In this document: positions 45,824 to 58,535 of the stretch, piece after piece | How positions within the stretch are numbered: the stretch's first letter is position 1 | Layout: every line of letters begins with the position of its first letter | Assembly: GCF_009727055.1 (NCBI RefSeq) | Contig: NC_052357.1 | Coordinates: forward strand, 18,735,005 to 18,799,004 | Reading direction: 5' to 3' | Origin: Benincasa hispida | Taxonomy: Eukaryota; Streptophyta; Magnoliopsida; Cucurbitales; Cucurbitaceae | DNA length: 64,000 nucleotides | Position numbers and translations under genes: made by a program | Notes under the pieces: model-generated | The model's input: only the letters and a program-made list of their open reading frames with translations | Databases searched by the model: none | What the model was told of the DNA's origin: nothing

Positions 45824-48800
45824 ATTCATTAGTGGGAGGCATTGCGAATGCTCGTCGTTTAGTAGAAGGCGCACGCTAGACGATCGTGTAGTTTAGCAAG
45901 CTTTCATTGCTTTAGTTACTACCTTTGCGAATTGCACGTATGTAATACAGAGCGCTAAGCTAAGCGATCGCTTAGGCGGATGGGCTTCGGCGACATCTAG
46001 TCGCTTAGACGATCACGAAAGAGTGGCGTTGTGCGGAGTTGACGCTAAGCGATTTGTGTACTTCAGGCTTCATCAGCTTAGTAAAGGTACACGATCGTTT
46101 GTAGTTAATAACTAAACGATTTTTTTGGATTTTTCTAGGACGATCGTATAGTAAATGCTAACACGATCGTTTAACTCTTGGCTGAGCGCTGTACGCGATA
46201 GGAACGAAGTGTTTGTTTATCGTATAAGTACGATCGTGCGGTTGCTTTAGTTACACGATGGATGCGTTGGAGAAACGATGCTTTGCCCGAGGGTTCAAGA
46301 CCCATCGCCTGTTTGAACCGGAGACTCCTTGTTTTTGTTAATAGTTTAGCTTTCCTTTTGTGTTTTTAAGGCCCATTTTCACCCGATTCATCAACTTTTA
46401 TTGCTTACATGTGATGTATTAGTTGCTTATAGTCAAAGTGTTGATCATATAGTTTAGAAAACTCCACCTTAGGTTGTTGCAATTATTCATACCATCATGT
46501 ATTATAAATGTTATAAATATTCAGAAAAATTACTTGTAAGCATGCACATGCATCATGAAATATTAAGGATTATATTTTGATGCCAGTAGAAGTATTTCAT
46601 GCATCATCCTTTTATATAAATGTTATAGTCTACAGGGGTGAATGGAAAGCATGTCTTGCTTGTTTCATTGCCGTTTTGTAAAGTGTTATATAAAAGAAGT
46701 AGCAATGAATGGACAATGCATTGAGCATGACACTTAGGCTTTTATAATCGCTTATGTTGCCTTGCAATGTGTATAGGCTTAGCATTTGGTTGTTTTTTGT
46801 TTATAAGTGTTATAAAGAAAATTAAGACCTTAAAATCAATAATTCAGAGTTGCATGCGGACTTAGGGTGAACTCAAGTTTTTTAAAAAGGGTTTTAAAAT
46901 TGATTGAATATAACCTAAGTCAATTGTTCTTTAAAGAGTTGGAGTAACCTAATTAATTCTTTTTAAAATCGGTTTAATAGGATTAAATTGCGTTGAAATA
47001 AAAGATTAAATTTGTTGTAAAACCTATCTATAAGGGAACCTTTTTGTCCAAGGTGGGTTCTGGCTAGCTGGGGTCTTAAGTTGACGGAAAACGTAACAAA
47101 CCCTACCTGGGAAACCTACCTGAAAGATGAATTAGATTAGATTATTGAAACAGCATGCCGGACATTTTTGGTCAAGATTCTGTTAAAAAGTTTAATGGAT
47201 TGATTGATAAAAAAGTTGTCAATTATACCAAGGTAAAAGTTACTCTTTGGGAAAACCTAAAAGTCAAATTAGTTAAAATCCTTAGCCGTGTTTTTTCTAA
47301 GTAAGCTAAACCCCTAGGTTATAATAACAATCAGTGGGAGGAAGATGCATATCAGATAATGCCTATGATTTCCATCACATTTCTCTTATATTCACGTTTG
47401 AGAATTCATGCTTGGCCTCGAGAGCCAGATGCATCCCTCTTCGGATGGTGTTTGCATGAGTCAATATCAAGGGAACGGAGCAAGTATTTATAGTTAAAGT
47501 GGCGTGAATGAGTGTGTATCAACACATCCTATGGTCTCTGCATTGGTGTCACACCGTGATATTCATTCTGTACCCCTCGTATTTCGCCTTGGAGCGCCAC
47601 CCTTCGGATAGTTTGGGTATTGGTCAATATCAAGGTGGAATTTCCAGAAATGGATTAGGCGTCGCTTTTAGGTTTTTCCCCCAATCAGATTTTTTCCCTT
47701 CAGATTTGGTCTTTTTGGGACGGACCTCTAGGGCTTAAACATGGCAAGTTCACACTTACGGGAGATTGTTAAAGTAAGTTAATGATCTCTTGGCCAATTC
47801 AAATGATGGCTTGTCGTATGGAACAAGAGTGTCTGGTATTAATGACCGGTTGAGAACTTCTCAATTCAGGAGGAGCGATAAACTGACCTCCCTTTGGTGG
47901 CTTTTGATTCTTAAACCTTTTGAAGCATTCATTGCGAAACTAGATGTCAAACGGGGTTCATGTTTAGTTTTGCTAAAAACCTTATTGGATGTGGTTTCGT
48001 TTTACAACGGGTATTTGCCTTAAAACCTAACGTAGGTCAATGTGTTTTTCTTTTTAGCAACTCGTAGTATTTCCGTTCTAAGTTTTTACAAAATTGATCA
48101 TTTACTTACAGTTGGAAAGATCGTATGAAATGAATTTGTGGCAAACGACCTCTATCCCATACTCTCCCAAAAGAGGAGACAAGAAAAGTAGGATATAATT
48201 TATTGATCTATGAGGACATGTCTGTAGAGAATGATGATTCTGCTGGATCCTTGATCAGGTGCTACCAAATCATGTCAGTTTCTCTTACCAAGGATTCAGT
48301 TCCTGGCAAACGTTGCCATAGAGAGGAGACGACTCTTCAGAGTCGGTATTTTGGTGAGGTTGTTTCAGAATGTACTGTAGGCAGGCTGAAGTTATTTGTT
48401 GACAAGAAACTTATCTGTTACTGATAAATGTTTTTGGTAGTTCCTCAATATTTTAAGAGGAAACTTAACTTCTCGGTTTCTTGTCTCAATGAATAAGGCT
48501 ATACCATCTCCTTTTCTGAGAATTTAAAAGTATTTATTTTCAAGAATGGTAATGGAAGATTTGGTTATGGTTCAATGGAAATAAACTTTATGTTACTAAG
48601 GCCATAGTCATAAAACCCTTTGTTTAACAAACTGAAATGTTCAGTACGGAACAAACAGCTAAAAAGACCAAAGTTTCTCCAAAGGAAAATTGCCTATCTT
48701 TTGGCAATCTTTAGGAGGTCACATCAAACCTCAATAGGATTGAGAAGTTTGTTGAAAAGTGGACTTCTAAAGATTTAGAAATACTCCTTGCCGGTATGTG

Positions 48801-51548
48801 AATCATGTCATCGAAGGCAAGGATGGACCAAAAATGACCTCTTTACTGGGAAAAGGTTTATAGAGCCAAGGAAGCCTAGAAAAGCCTAGGAATTATTACA
48901 TTTAGACCTTGTGGTCGATGCAATGTTTGAGTCAAGGTGGGTATGAATTTTTCCATCTCTTTTATAGATGATTATTCAAGGTTTGCGGTATCTCTTCCTA
49001 ATGCAACGTAAGTCTGGAAGCCCTATGACAAGTTCAAGGAGTATTAAGGTTTGAATTTGAAAACTTTGTTAAGAAGAAAGATAAAAACACTATGATCTGA
49101 TCGTTGGTGGAGATAATAGACCAACAATTCCAGAACTATATTGATAGAACATGGGATTGATTTCCCAACTTCTCGGCCCCTGGTACTACCTTAGCAGAAT
49201 GGTGTATCTGAAAGGAGAAATAAAACCTTGTTAGGACATGTTGGTCTATGATGAGTTATGGCTTCATTCTTTCCAGACTCGTTTTGGGGTTATGTAGTGC
49301 CAGACTTGCATGTTATATCCTGAACCAACGTTCACTCAAAAAGAACTGTTTCTGAAACACCTTGCAGTTGTGGAGAGGCCATAAAGGGTAGTTTTATGCC
49401 ACTTCAAGATTTGGGCTACCCATCACATGTGCTAGGCACTAACCCAAAGAAGTGGAACCGCGTTCAAAGGTTTTGCCTCTTTGTAGCTAACTCAAGGAAA
49501 TGAGGAGAAAGGAACTTCTAATGATCTGAGTTGAGAACAAAGTGTTTGTTTCCACTATGCCATCTTTTGTGAAGAAGACCACATGAGGGATCATAGTCAC
49601 GAAGTTAAGCTTGTTTTACGTGAGATCTCTAATGAGACTTGAGAGTTGCTAAAATTCAACAAGAGTTGTGAACAGGCCGACAATCAAAACAAGAGTTTGT
49701 TGAGTTCGGAACGTTCTAAGTTAACAGCTCAAGAGTTTGAGATTGCCCTCGATGTAATGGGAGGGTTATGAACTACCAAACCGCTACATGGTTGACTGAA
49801 GGGCCCAAAACGTCATTACGAATTGATGGGGTCAGAGGATCCGTTGTCTTTTAAGAAAAGCAATGGAGATGTTGACAAAGATGAATGGGTATTAAGGCCA
49901 CTGAACCCGAAAATGAAGTCATGCACTTCAATACGTTTGGGAGGCTTGTTGATCCACCTGATGGGTAAAGACCTATTGAGTGTAAAAGAGGACTTTGAAG
50001 CGAAAGAGATATATCTAGATGGAAAGGTGCAAACCTTAAGGCAGATGTGGCAAAGGGTTATACCTAGGTTGAGGGATGGACTTATGAGGAAACTTTCTCA
50101 CCTTTGTCATGCTGAAGTCTATCAGTATTATCCTGTCCATAACCACATTTTATGATTTGAAATATCACAAATGGAATGTCAAAACTGCCTTTTAATGTAA
50201 TCTTGAGGAGACATTTATGAGCTAACGCAGAAGGGTTCATAGTTCAGAATCAAAAGAAAACAAGTTTGCAAGCTTAATAGGATCTCATTTATGGTGTGAA
50301 AACAAGCTCTACGATCTGGAACATCTAATTTTGACACATGCGTCAAATCATTGGCTTTTGACCGAACAATGTTGATGAGGCCTTTTGTGTTTACAAGAAG
50401 AATCATTCAACAGCTCAGTAGCTTTTTCCTGTTCTGTATGTTAGATGATATCTACTCATTGGAATGATGTAGGTATTTACTTGAACTACATTAAATGGCT
50501 AGCGGCACCAATTCCAAATGAAAGATTTGGGGAACATAGTATGTTCTCAGGATTCTTAGATCATTTAGGAATCGTAAGAACAACAGGTTGCCATTGTCTC
50601 AGGCATCGTCAATTGATCAAATGTTGATCGGTACAGGATTGCAGGATTCATAGAGGGGTTTATTATCATAGCATGGAATCATTTGTCTAAGGCTCAATGT
50701 CCTAAGACAACCTCTAGAGGTTGGGAAATGAGACGGATTCCCTATGCTTTCGGTGGGGTGGGGTTGGGATGTAGAAAGAGCTTGATGTATGCAATGTTGT
50801 GTTACCAGACCTGACATTTGCTCCATATAGTAGGGATTGTCAGTTGGTATCAATTTCCAATCCCAGGATTTTGAATCACTGAACGGCGGTTAGGACGATG
50901 CTCAAGTTATCTTAAGAGAACGAGGGGAACATACATGCTTGGTGTATGGAGATAAGAATCTGATCCTTAACAGGATACAATGTTGGCTGATTCCTTTACA
51001 AAGCGCCTCATGGCTTAAAGTGTTTGTGGTCACCCTGGAGAGTCTGGTCCGCGGCGACAGTGGCGTCTTGTCTAGGCAAGGTGGGAGATGATATGGGTAT
51101 TGGCCCTAGTTTCTTCTATATTGTACATTTTATCTTTTATTGTACATTAGTCTCCCGAGTTATTAGGACAAGTGGGATATTGTTGAGATTGGTGTTCTAA
51201 TTCTCCCAGTGTCTTGTTGTTTTGTAAAGATACACATTGTTCAATAATGAAATAAGTGTTATTTAATTTCTAGAATTTTACTCATATCCAATAAAACCAA
51301 AGCTCTTTGGTTATCTTATGTGAACTTTAAGCATGTTATATGTGATATACAAGTGGATCATGTCTTAAGTGATCACCTAAATAGGTTTTGTAGGTATAGG
51401 ATTAAGTTCGGATACCTGATCCTGTGACACTACGAATAACGAACCCATTTTTGTAGAGATTTCAAGTGTGGAAACTTTACTACAGATGGTAGATCCTAAC
51501 ACATTTATGTGGAGACGTGGAGCGGGGTGGTACTATACCAAAGAGTTT
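45824..51548 (+). other. Indel-ridden second copy of 40212-45798 (likely raw long-read fill)
   Basis: It begins at exactly the same base as the contig after the first gap. It is identical for about 857 bp (to 46680) and then carries single-base insertions and deletions every 10-30 bases with few substitutions. The offset to the first copy grows from 5612 to 5750, a net gain of 138 bp, which fits insertion-biased uncorrected long reads. All features of element C recur: leader, gag scar, PR, IN, RT, RNase H deletion, LTR start. Open frames here (47508-50853) are fragments of those. It should not be counted as a second element without proof. Confidence 0.85.
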
Positions 51549-53389
51549 GTATAAGACCTGACCACGAGATGACTAGACTTCTGTATTATAAACGCCGTTT
51601 TATACTAGAAGACTTACATCCTCACCTAAACACCATAGGTGACGAGCGTACCTCAATCCCTTAGTGTTTTGGAACTCCACTTTGAGGGCGGTCCTTTGAT
51701 TAGTAATGGGTGAGAGTGGCTAGATTGCCAACTTAACATCGCCTACTTTTTTTGGGGACTTGTCTGATCTGAGTTGGAACTCACTCCACAATATGGAATT
51801 CACTCCTCCCTGAAGCAGGGACAAGTAGAGAAATTGTTCCTTAAGGCTGATTCCAGGCTTGAACATAGTAGCCACAACTTCTCTTTAGAAGAGAAGACTC
51901 AGTCATAGTAGACTATGACTTATGTTCATTAGAGGGATCAGTGGTACTTAAGAAGACAGATGTAACTACAGGGGCATAACGGTTATTGGCCTAACTGTAC
52001 TTATGAGCGATCTGTGAAAGGTTGTCGTACTTTTCATTGGTTAAGATGGACACATAATATATCTATAGTAAGGAGAGTTCAGCTGTCGGTCTTTAGTGGA
52101 GTGCCTGGCAATTAACGGATGGTGGATCCCGTGACTAAAGAAGTTTAGTTTGTTACTCACGTACCGTTAGAGCTTCAAGCTATAGGTCCATGAGGTCCCT
52201 TGGTAGCTCAATGGATTCAGTTGAGGATCAGTTCTTTGGTGTTGATTTGAAATGTTCAAAATGACAAGAGGCGATTTTTGATTATATATGATATAATCGA
52301 TTTATGTTTAGATACATCTAGTGGAGGATTGAAGTACATGAGATTTACATTAAGTACAATGGAATAGAAAAAGAACTATAGTTTATATGTTTCATGAGAT
52401 GAAATATTAAAAACTATAGGTTATAAATATAGTATGATAAGTTGGTTATCATTTATGTTTATAATAATATTAATTATTGATAATTAATTTTTTTTTTTAA
52501 ATAACCAAGTTAGTGGGTGGCAATTGAATCATGGTAACCTGAGTTTAAAAGGAAAGTGGTTTCCTATTTTCAAAAAAGTGTTTTTAAAAAACGCTGAATT
52601 TTTTTTGAGTTTTTCTCTCTCGCGCAAAGAAACTCACAGAAGTCGTCAAGTAAATTCGGATTTACTAAATGACAGCTGGCGAGCAAAACAATCGTGCAGT
52701 ATTTACTAAAAGATCACATAGTTTTGCTAGACAATCGCTTGCCCAAATTAAACGATCGTGTAGAATTTGTAGGCGACAGACCGAGCTAAACGATGAGTTA
52801 AACAATCACATAGCTTTTTCTAGACGATCGCTTAGCTTTATCTAAATGATTGGGCATCGACCTATATGATAGGTCTCCACCTTCTCCCACTTGCTCAGTT
52901 GTATACGCGATCGGTGTTTCCTCTGTTTGTCTGCCTCATACCAAATCTGGACAGAGCCCACCCTTTGGATTATCACACCGAGAATACCAAGGTAGCCTTG
53001 TTGGTGGTGTCATACTCAACTCGATACCGTCGAGGTTTTCTGGAGGCCGTTCATGGTGATGTGGATGCCGTTCGGGTTGCAGAGGAGATCGTGACCAAGG
53101 AGATCGTTGAGAACGAGCGCGAAGTGTTCATGCTGTGTTGCAGTCATGTAGATCGAGCGTTCGAGGTTGCTGATTGTTTGTGCGGGTGTGCAACAGAGCG
53201 TGGAGACGCTTCTGGTTATGTGCATAGAGTTTTTTTCATTGTTCATTTGTTGTTCATGCTGTATTTCTGCATTTGAATTATATAATCGTTTGTTTGAAGT
53301 CGACTGTAAATGCATTGTTTATTCATGATTGTAATTTGAAATTATCGTTCTTCCGCTGCTTATGGAAATCTCGCTTCTGATTTCCTTCA
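51181..53389 (+). mobile_element. Element C-type 3' LTR, full length
   Basis: It starts TGTTGAGATTGGTGT after AGTGGGATAT and ends TTTCCTTCA just before the minus-strand element E, about 2.2 kb. The first part (to about 51900) shows the raw-read type of indels and the rest looks cleaner. The 3' third is unusually GC-rich, and its frames at 52850-53315 are not homologous to anything I know. Its right flank is interrupted element E pol, so C probably inserted into E, with expected target duplication TTCCA at 53390-53394. Confidence 0.7.
52640..52860. repeat. Degenerate CGATCG word array in the LTR
   Basis: Words such as AAACGATCGTGTAG (about 52749), GACGATCGCTTAGC (about 52822), AACAATCACATAGC and GACAATCGCTTGCC occur about every 25-40 bases. 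They match the words in the element C leader (40212-40680), including the TAG and CTTAG tails. Confidence 0.55.
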
Positions 53390-53949
53390 TTCCATGCCTG
53401 AAGGGTAACAAACCCCTCTTGGAATCCTTCATCCTGTACCCGATCAACATTTGATCAATGTACGATGCCTGAGACAAAGCCAACCTTTTGTTCTTACGAT
53501 CCCGAATGATCTGGATCCTTAGAACATACTACACTTGTCCCAAATCTTTCATTTTGAATTGGGTGGCTAGCCATTGTTTAATGTTAGTAAGAAATCCTAC
53601 ATCATTCCTAATGAGTAAGATATCATCCACATACAATATCAGGAAAGCTACTGAGTTGTTGATGATTTTCTTGTAAACACAAGGCTCATCAACATTTTGA
53701 TCAAAGCCAAACGATTTGACCGCACTGTCAAATCTAATGTTCCACGATCTAGACGCTTTTTTCAACCCATAAATGGACCTATTAAGCTTGCAAACTGTTT
53801 TCTCTTGATTTGGAACTATGAACCCTTCTGGTTGAGCCATGTAAATAGTCTCCTCAAGATTAGCATTCAGAAAGGCAGTCTTTACATCCATTTTCCATAT
53901 CTCATAATCATAAAATTTGGCTATGGATAGGATTATCCTGATAGACTTC
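53390..53949 (-). pseudogene. Element E reverse transcriptase, C-terminal part
   Basis: A 120-codon minus-strand frame (53529-53891) encodes MDVKTAFLNANLEETIYM, CKLNRSIYGLKKASRSW, the DQNVDEPCVYKK step and LYVDDILLIRND, with the catalytic Asp pair intact. The frame breaks after MKDLGQV. Beyond 53390 (downstream on the minus strand) the connection and RNase H are missing because the C-type LTR abuts. On the other side it is cut at 53949 and resumes at 55779. Confidence 0.85.
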
Positions 53950-54287
53950 TGATAACTTGTAGAAATACAAGTTATTTATACTGTTTTATTTACATATTGC
54001 GGCAAAAAGAAAGAAAAGTTGCGTCGATAATATAGAAATTGGCTAAGAAATGCAAAAATTATAAAATGTTGTCAATACACCCACTAACACCATTGCGAAT
54101 GTAGAATAGAATGTTTCAGTTTCTATTTGCAGGAAATCAGTCACCGCATGCGTTCATGGCTCAAAAGCAAAATAAACAACGCATCTACGTCGTATTGCGC
54201 TCATCATTCGAGAACGAAGAGATGATCAACGCAATGACGGGGCACGCGAAAATCGATCAAGAGCTCTAGCGATCAACGCAATTTCAA

Positions 54288-54322
54288 CCGCATGTGGTAA
54301 TAAAAAATAACACCACATGCGG
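54288..54322. repeat. Hairpin upstream of the LTR TATA box
   Basis: CCGCATGTGGT (54288-54298) and ACCACATGCGG (54312-54322) are exact 11-bp inverted repeats around an A-rich 13-base loop. Confidence 0.7.
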
Positions 54323-54500
54323 CGATAGATCGAAGATGTAAAGAGCAACGCATTTGCGAAAAATTCTGACAAATATATAGCTTTCAGCTGTGCATTTCTG
54401 ATGGATTGATTGTGTAATAGAAGGAATATTCACTCCGCCATTTCAGAAACTACCATAACCATACAGTGAGGACCACAATGTCAAAGAGCCAAGCTTCGCC

Positions 54501-54508
54501 TATAAATA
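54501..54508 (+). promoter_or_regulatory. TATA box of the TGATAAC-family LTR
   Basis: TATAAATA, preceded by GCC and followed by GCTTC, a canonical plant TATA context inside the LTR. Confidence 0.55.
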
Positions 54509-55778
54509 GCTTCTGCAAATTCACTGAAAGGTATACATGTATACATAGAGACGTGCATATACTAATTCTGAGAGAAAGACTGGTCTGAAGCGACTTATAG
54601 AGTAGATCCGGGCGAACCACGAGACAAGGCCGAGAGGTGAGTCTCCGAGCAGAGAATCCTTCCAATCCCCATAGCTAAAGCTCTGTGCGAAGGTCAATTC
54701 TACCGGGAAAGCAAGCCTGAGAGGGAAGCTTTCCTTTCCACTACTTCCACAGACCGATAAGCACAACCTCCGTCCAGGATCTGTGTCAAGACGTCGAGAC
54801 TCTTTCTGTATTCATTTCTAATCTCTATTTCATCATATGTATTCATCTTCTTTACTCTTTCATTCAAACATGTATCAGACGCTTAATTTTAGTATTAAAT
54901 GTTATGATAATTTCCATTGTCATCTCACTGTCTCTTTCCGTAGATCCATAATCCATTTTCTCCATGATGTATTCTTAATCCCATGGGTAAATAGCAAGAA
55001 TTAAACGAGTAAGTTAATTTGTGTTAAGGAAATAATTAAGTTTAGCTAAAGCATGCTCGACGGCATCTTCACCTGTGAGAGCAGAAGTGAAGATGTTATT
55101 CCGCCTATCGAGAGAAGGTTGGAAGATTGTGTTAACTAAAGCAAGAAGTATTTACAAAGATGGAAACAACCTTGTGTTCATCACATTCATCCCTTGTTTC
55201 ACCATAGAGATATGGGAACGCCGCCGATCATTGAGAGGTGTACGCCAAGGGAAAGCGGAACCTTAGTTGCATCTTTAACACAATTGACAAACTTACGATG
55301 TATTTACTATTTACTCTTTCTCTTTCTTATTCATTCATAAAGACTTGCCATCGCATACTCAGTTCTTGACCTCAGTATCATGTATCATGTATCTTGTATC
55401 TTGTATCATATTAGTTTAGGATTTTTATCAATGCAATTTTATTTCACCGCAATTTACATTTCTGTATAAATCAATCATTCTTTATTCATTATAAAAATCA
55501 ATCGCATATATCACATCAGTAACTCATCGAATACAATCCCTGTGTTCGACCTTGGATTATTTTGAGAAACTTGCATTGGAATTATACTTGGTTTCAGTGC
55601 AAGGAAACTTGTGACACGCATTACTACATCGCATACTACGAATATATCATTAACAACGTATATACTTAGACATAGTATCGCATAAAAATGACTTTATCGC
55701 AAGCACTTGAGCGTATATAGCACTTTATATTCATATTTGTTCACATGCTTAAAGTTAAAGACTAAATTATCATTACAA

Positions 55779-56450
55779 CTTCAATATGACAACAGATGAG
55801 AAAGTTTCCTTATAGTCCACTCCCTCGACCTGGGTATAACCCTTTACCACGAGTCTAGCCTTAAAGGTATGCACTTTTTCATCTACACCTCGTTTTTACT
55901 TGTAGATCCACTTACACCCTATAGGTTTTACCCCATCAGGCTGATCCATAAGTTCCCAGACGTTATTGAAGTACATAGACTCCATCTCCTGGTTCATGGC
56001 TTTAATCCACTCATTTTTATCAATATCCTTTATTGCTTGCTTATAAGACAATGAATCCTCGACCGCATTATCAAAAATGATGTTTTGGGCTTAAGTCAAA
56101 CCCATGTAGCATTGTGGTGGGTTCATAACCCTCCCATTATGTCGAGGCAGTCTCAATTCTTGAGATGGTTGACTAGATGAACCGAGATCAACAACTCTTG
56201 TTGATCTATTGGTATGTTCAACAACTGTTGTTGAACCCTAAGTAGTCTCACTAGAAATCTCATGTAAAACAAGCTTGCTTCATGGTTTATGATCCCTGAT
56301 GTGGTCTTCTTCCAAGAAGATAGCATTTGTTGACACAAACACTTTGTTCTCACTCGGATCATAGAAGTATCCACCCTTTGTTTCCTTAGGGTAGCCTACA
56401 AAAAGACAAACTTTTGAACGAGGTTTCAACTTCTTCGGGTTAGCCACAAG
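55779..56450 (-). pseudogene. Element E RT N-terminus, linker and integrase C-terminus
   Basis: On the minus strand it contains (from 56450 downward) the integrase C-terminal VGYPKET-type step, FVSTNAIFLEEDHIRDH, the linker with INSTANCES of CAACAAGAGTTGTTGA, GRVMNPPQCYMGLT, a DWIKAMNQEMESMYF region and YEETFSSVV, all in broken frames. It joins at both sides to the rest of E across two inserted LTRs. The open frame 56153-56374 covers part of it. Confidence 0.75.
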
Positions 56451-56718
56451 TGTAAACCCCGAATCCTAATTTCTCTACTTGAGTATGTTCCCTACTAAGA
56501 CTAGTGTGATGAGTAGGTTGATGTGGAAACTAGTGTGGAATGGTAGAGGAAAAAGTGGAGATTTGAAGAAAAAAGGAAATTTGGGAAGTTTAACTCTTGG
56601 GTAAAATTTTGAAAATTTGGCTAAGTATAGAATTTTATGATGGATGCATTGGATGTGTTGGATGATGGATCCGTTGGATGCATTGGTAAAGGAAGGAAAA
56701 TGGAAGTGAGGCATTGGG

Positions 56719-57300
56719 ATGGCACGAGGGCTGGAGGGTGGCATGCGTCAAGCAGCCTTGGCTAGCGCCCATGAAATGCATCGAGCAGCCTCGGCCAGCG
56801 CCCATGCAATGCGTCGAGCAACCTCGGCCAAATGCCCAGCCATGCGTCGAGCAGCCTCGAACAGCGCCCATGCAATGCCTGTCTCTTATACACATCTAGA
56901 TGTGTATAAGAGACGGCACGAGGGCTGGAGGGTGGCATGCGTCGAGCAACCTCGGCCAAATGCCCAGCCATGCGTTGAGCAGCCTCGAACAGCGCCCATG
57001 CAATGCATCGAGCAACCTCGACCAGCACCCTTGCAATGCGTCGAGCAGCCTCGGCCAGATGCCCCTGCCATGCATCGAGCGCCTTGTCGAGTAGCCATGT
57101 CGTGCGTGCAGTCGAGCGAGCGAGCGATGGCCAGCACACGCCGCACGCCTATGCGTCGAAGTAGCACACCCATGCGCCTAAGCACCCGACCAAGCATCAA
57201 AGCGCCGCGCGCAGCCCATGCGACCAAGCACGCCCATGCGTCGAGCGGCCATCCCATGCAGCATGCCTATGCATTGGTGGGCAGCACCATATACCCATGC
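56719..57300 (+). repeat. GC-rich minisatellite in the gypsy-like LTR U3
   Basis: Units of about 35-40 bp of the form GCGTCGAGCAGCCTCGGCCA plus GCGCCCATGCAAT repeat with variation from about 56750 to 57090, then looser ATGCGTCGA words continue to about 57330. Long frames on both strands (206, 125 and 123 codons) come from this repeat and the adapter, not from genes. Confidence 0.75.
56879..56914. other. Second Nextera adapter junction (assembly artefact)
   Basis: CTGTCTCTTATACACATCT is followed by its reverse complement, here lacking the last two bases. The DNA after it (GGCACGAGGGCTGGAGGG) repeats 56721 onward in direct orientation, as at 13208. The second copy carries fewer minisatellite units, so the read-through also collapsed or expanded the array. 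Confidence 0.95.
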
Positions 57301-57718
57301 GAAGCAAGCCGTGGGGGTGAGCCATGCGTCGGGGATTGATGGTCACCCTATGCGTTGGTGATGGTTAGCTCCTTGCAATGGCTAAGTTGAATTGTAATGA
57401 TAGTGAATTGGCTTGCTATTCGTTGAGTAGAGGCTGTGCGTTGTTTATGGACTAGGCGTTGAGCATCCAAGAGTTGGACGCATACAAGGGTGAGGTCACA
57501 TAGAAAACGTCATCAAAACCATGTGTTTTCTTGGGAGGAAAGCCTTAAGCCTTAAGAATTTGAGGTGGTGGCATCAGATTAGAGGGTCATGCATTAGCAA
57601 CATGGGAGTAAGACACTTAGCTTGCGATGATCACAACATTGCGTTGATGAGGTGAGAAGGAGACACTTGGCCATGCAGCCAAGTAGGTGGTGTCAACTCC
57701 GGAGAAGGCTTAGATGCC

Positions 57719-57726
57719 TATAAATA
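57719..57726 (+). promoter_or_regulatory. TATA box of the gypsy-like LTR
   Basis: TATAAATA followed by GAGCC, downstream of the minisatellite and upstream of the probable transcribed R/U5 part. Confidence 0.55.
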
Positions 57727-58535
57727 GAGCCATGAGACTTCATTTTTAGATCACGATTCAGAAATACCGTAAAAAGAGTGGGAGAGTGGAGCAAACCTTG
57801 CGTTGGAGCCAAATCCATGCGTTAGTTATAGAAGATGATTGGATAGTGGGGTCTGAAGAGAACGCGTCAACTTGGGATGAGAAATTCTCCCAATTTACTC
57901 GTGCGTTTGTAGTGATTCCAAAGCCTAGTTTTCAGGGTAGGGCTCCGGAAGAAAAGCTCAAAGGGATCAGGCTGGAAACTGAGAAGAAGACAGAAGGGTC
58001 AAGCTGTCGGATTAGTTTGGGCCAGTCTTGAAGATTCTATGATTCCGACCAAACCACGAAGAGTTATGAGCTCAAATTTTAGTGTAAGCTTCCTGAGACA
58101 TTTTAGAACATGTTTGTAGAATATTCAAAACTATGAGTAATCTAAGTTGTAAGTTGAATCTGGATTCTAGGGGTGAAAAGGGAGCCCGAGGTAGAAAAGG
58201 GAGCTACTAGAGTGAAAAGCTCCTAAGCAATCAAGGTGAGTGGCTAAAACGTTTTGACTAAAACATTTGCTTAAAATGTTTGATTACAACGTGTTATAGA
58301 AAGCATGTTATAAAGAAGATTATTCTTATGCCAGCTAGTTTTACAAAGTTATTTCCAAGTAAATCATGAGTTATGTTTTTGAACGCATGCATGTGTGAGA
58401 AATTGTTGAAAAGCGATTTATATGTGTTAAATATACTCAGCATGCGTTAGTACCTTTAAAGCCATGTTTTTATATGTGTTATACTTTACATGCTTTAAAG
58501 AGAGAGTCATTTATGACTAGTTTTACTTAAAACGC

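Larger units (their letters stand above)
53950..55778 (+). mobile_element. Solo LTR of the TGATAAC family in element E, TSD ACTTC
   Basis: It starts TGATAACTTGTAGAAATACA and ends TTATCATTACA, 1829 bp with TG...CA ends. Perfect target duplications ACTTC lie at 53945-53949 and 55779-55783, and the RT frame continues across. It shows U3 words ACGCAT/ATGCG, a hairpin, a TATA box at 54501 and a late block CCCTGTGTTCGACCTTGGAT. The same block is recognisable in reverse near 17850, which ties it to the 8046-21174 LTR. No internal domain is present, and open frames at 54450-54766 and 55075-55266 are not supported as genes. The superfamily is unassigned. Confidence 0.85.

Noticed and set aside
45824..51548. 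An independent second copia element or genuine tandem duplication
   Set aside because: It has an identical start base and a shared RNase H deletion, and its differences are mostly indels; this fits raw-read gap fill better.
52850..53315. Frames of up to 136 codons near the end of the element C type LTR
   Set aside because: They lie within the LTR, overlap on both strands and have no recognised domain.
56719..57339. 206-codon frame and opposing 125 and 123 codon frames
   Set aside because: They are made from a GC-rich minisatellite and the adapter junction, and contain the artefact peptide VSYTHLDVYKRQ.
57786..58031. 81-codon frame
   Set aside because: It lies in the transcribed part of the gypsy-like LTR just after the TATA box; no domain recognised.
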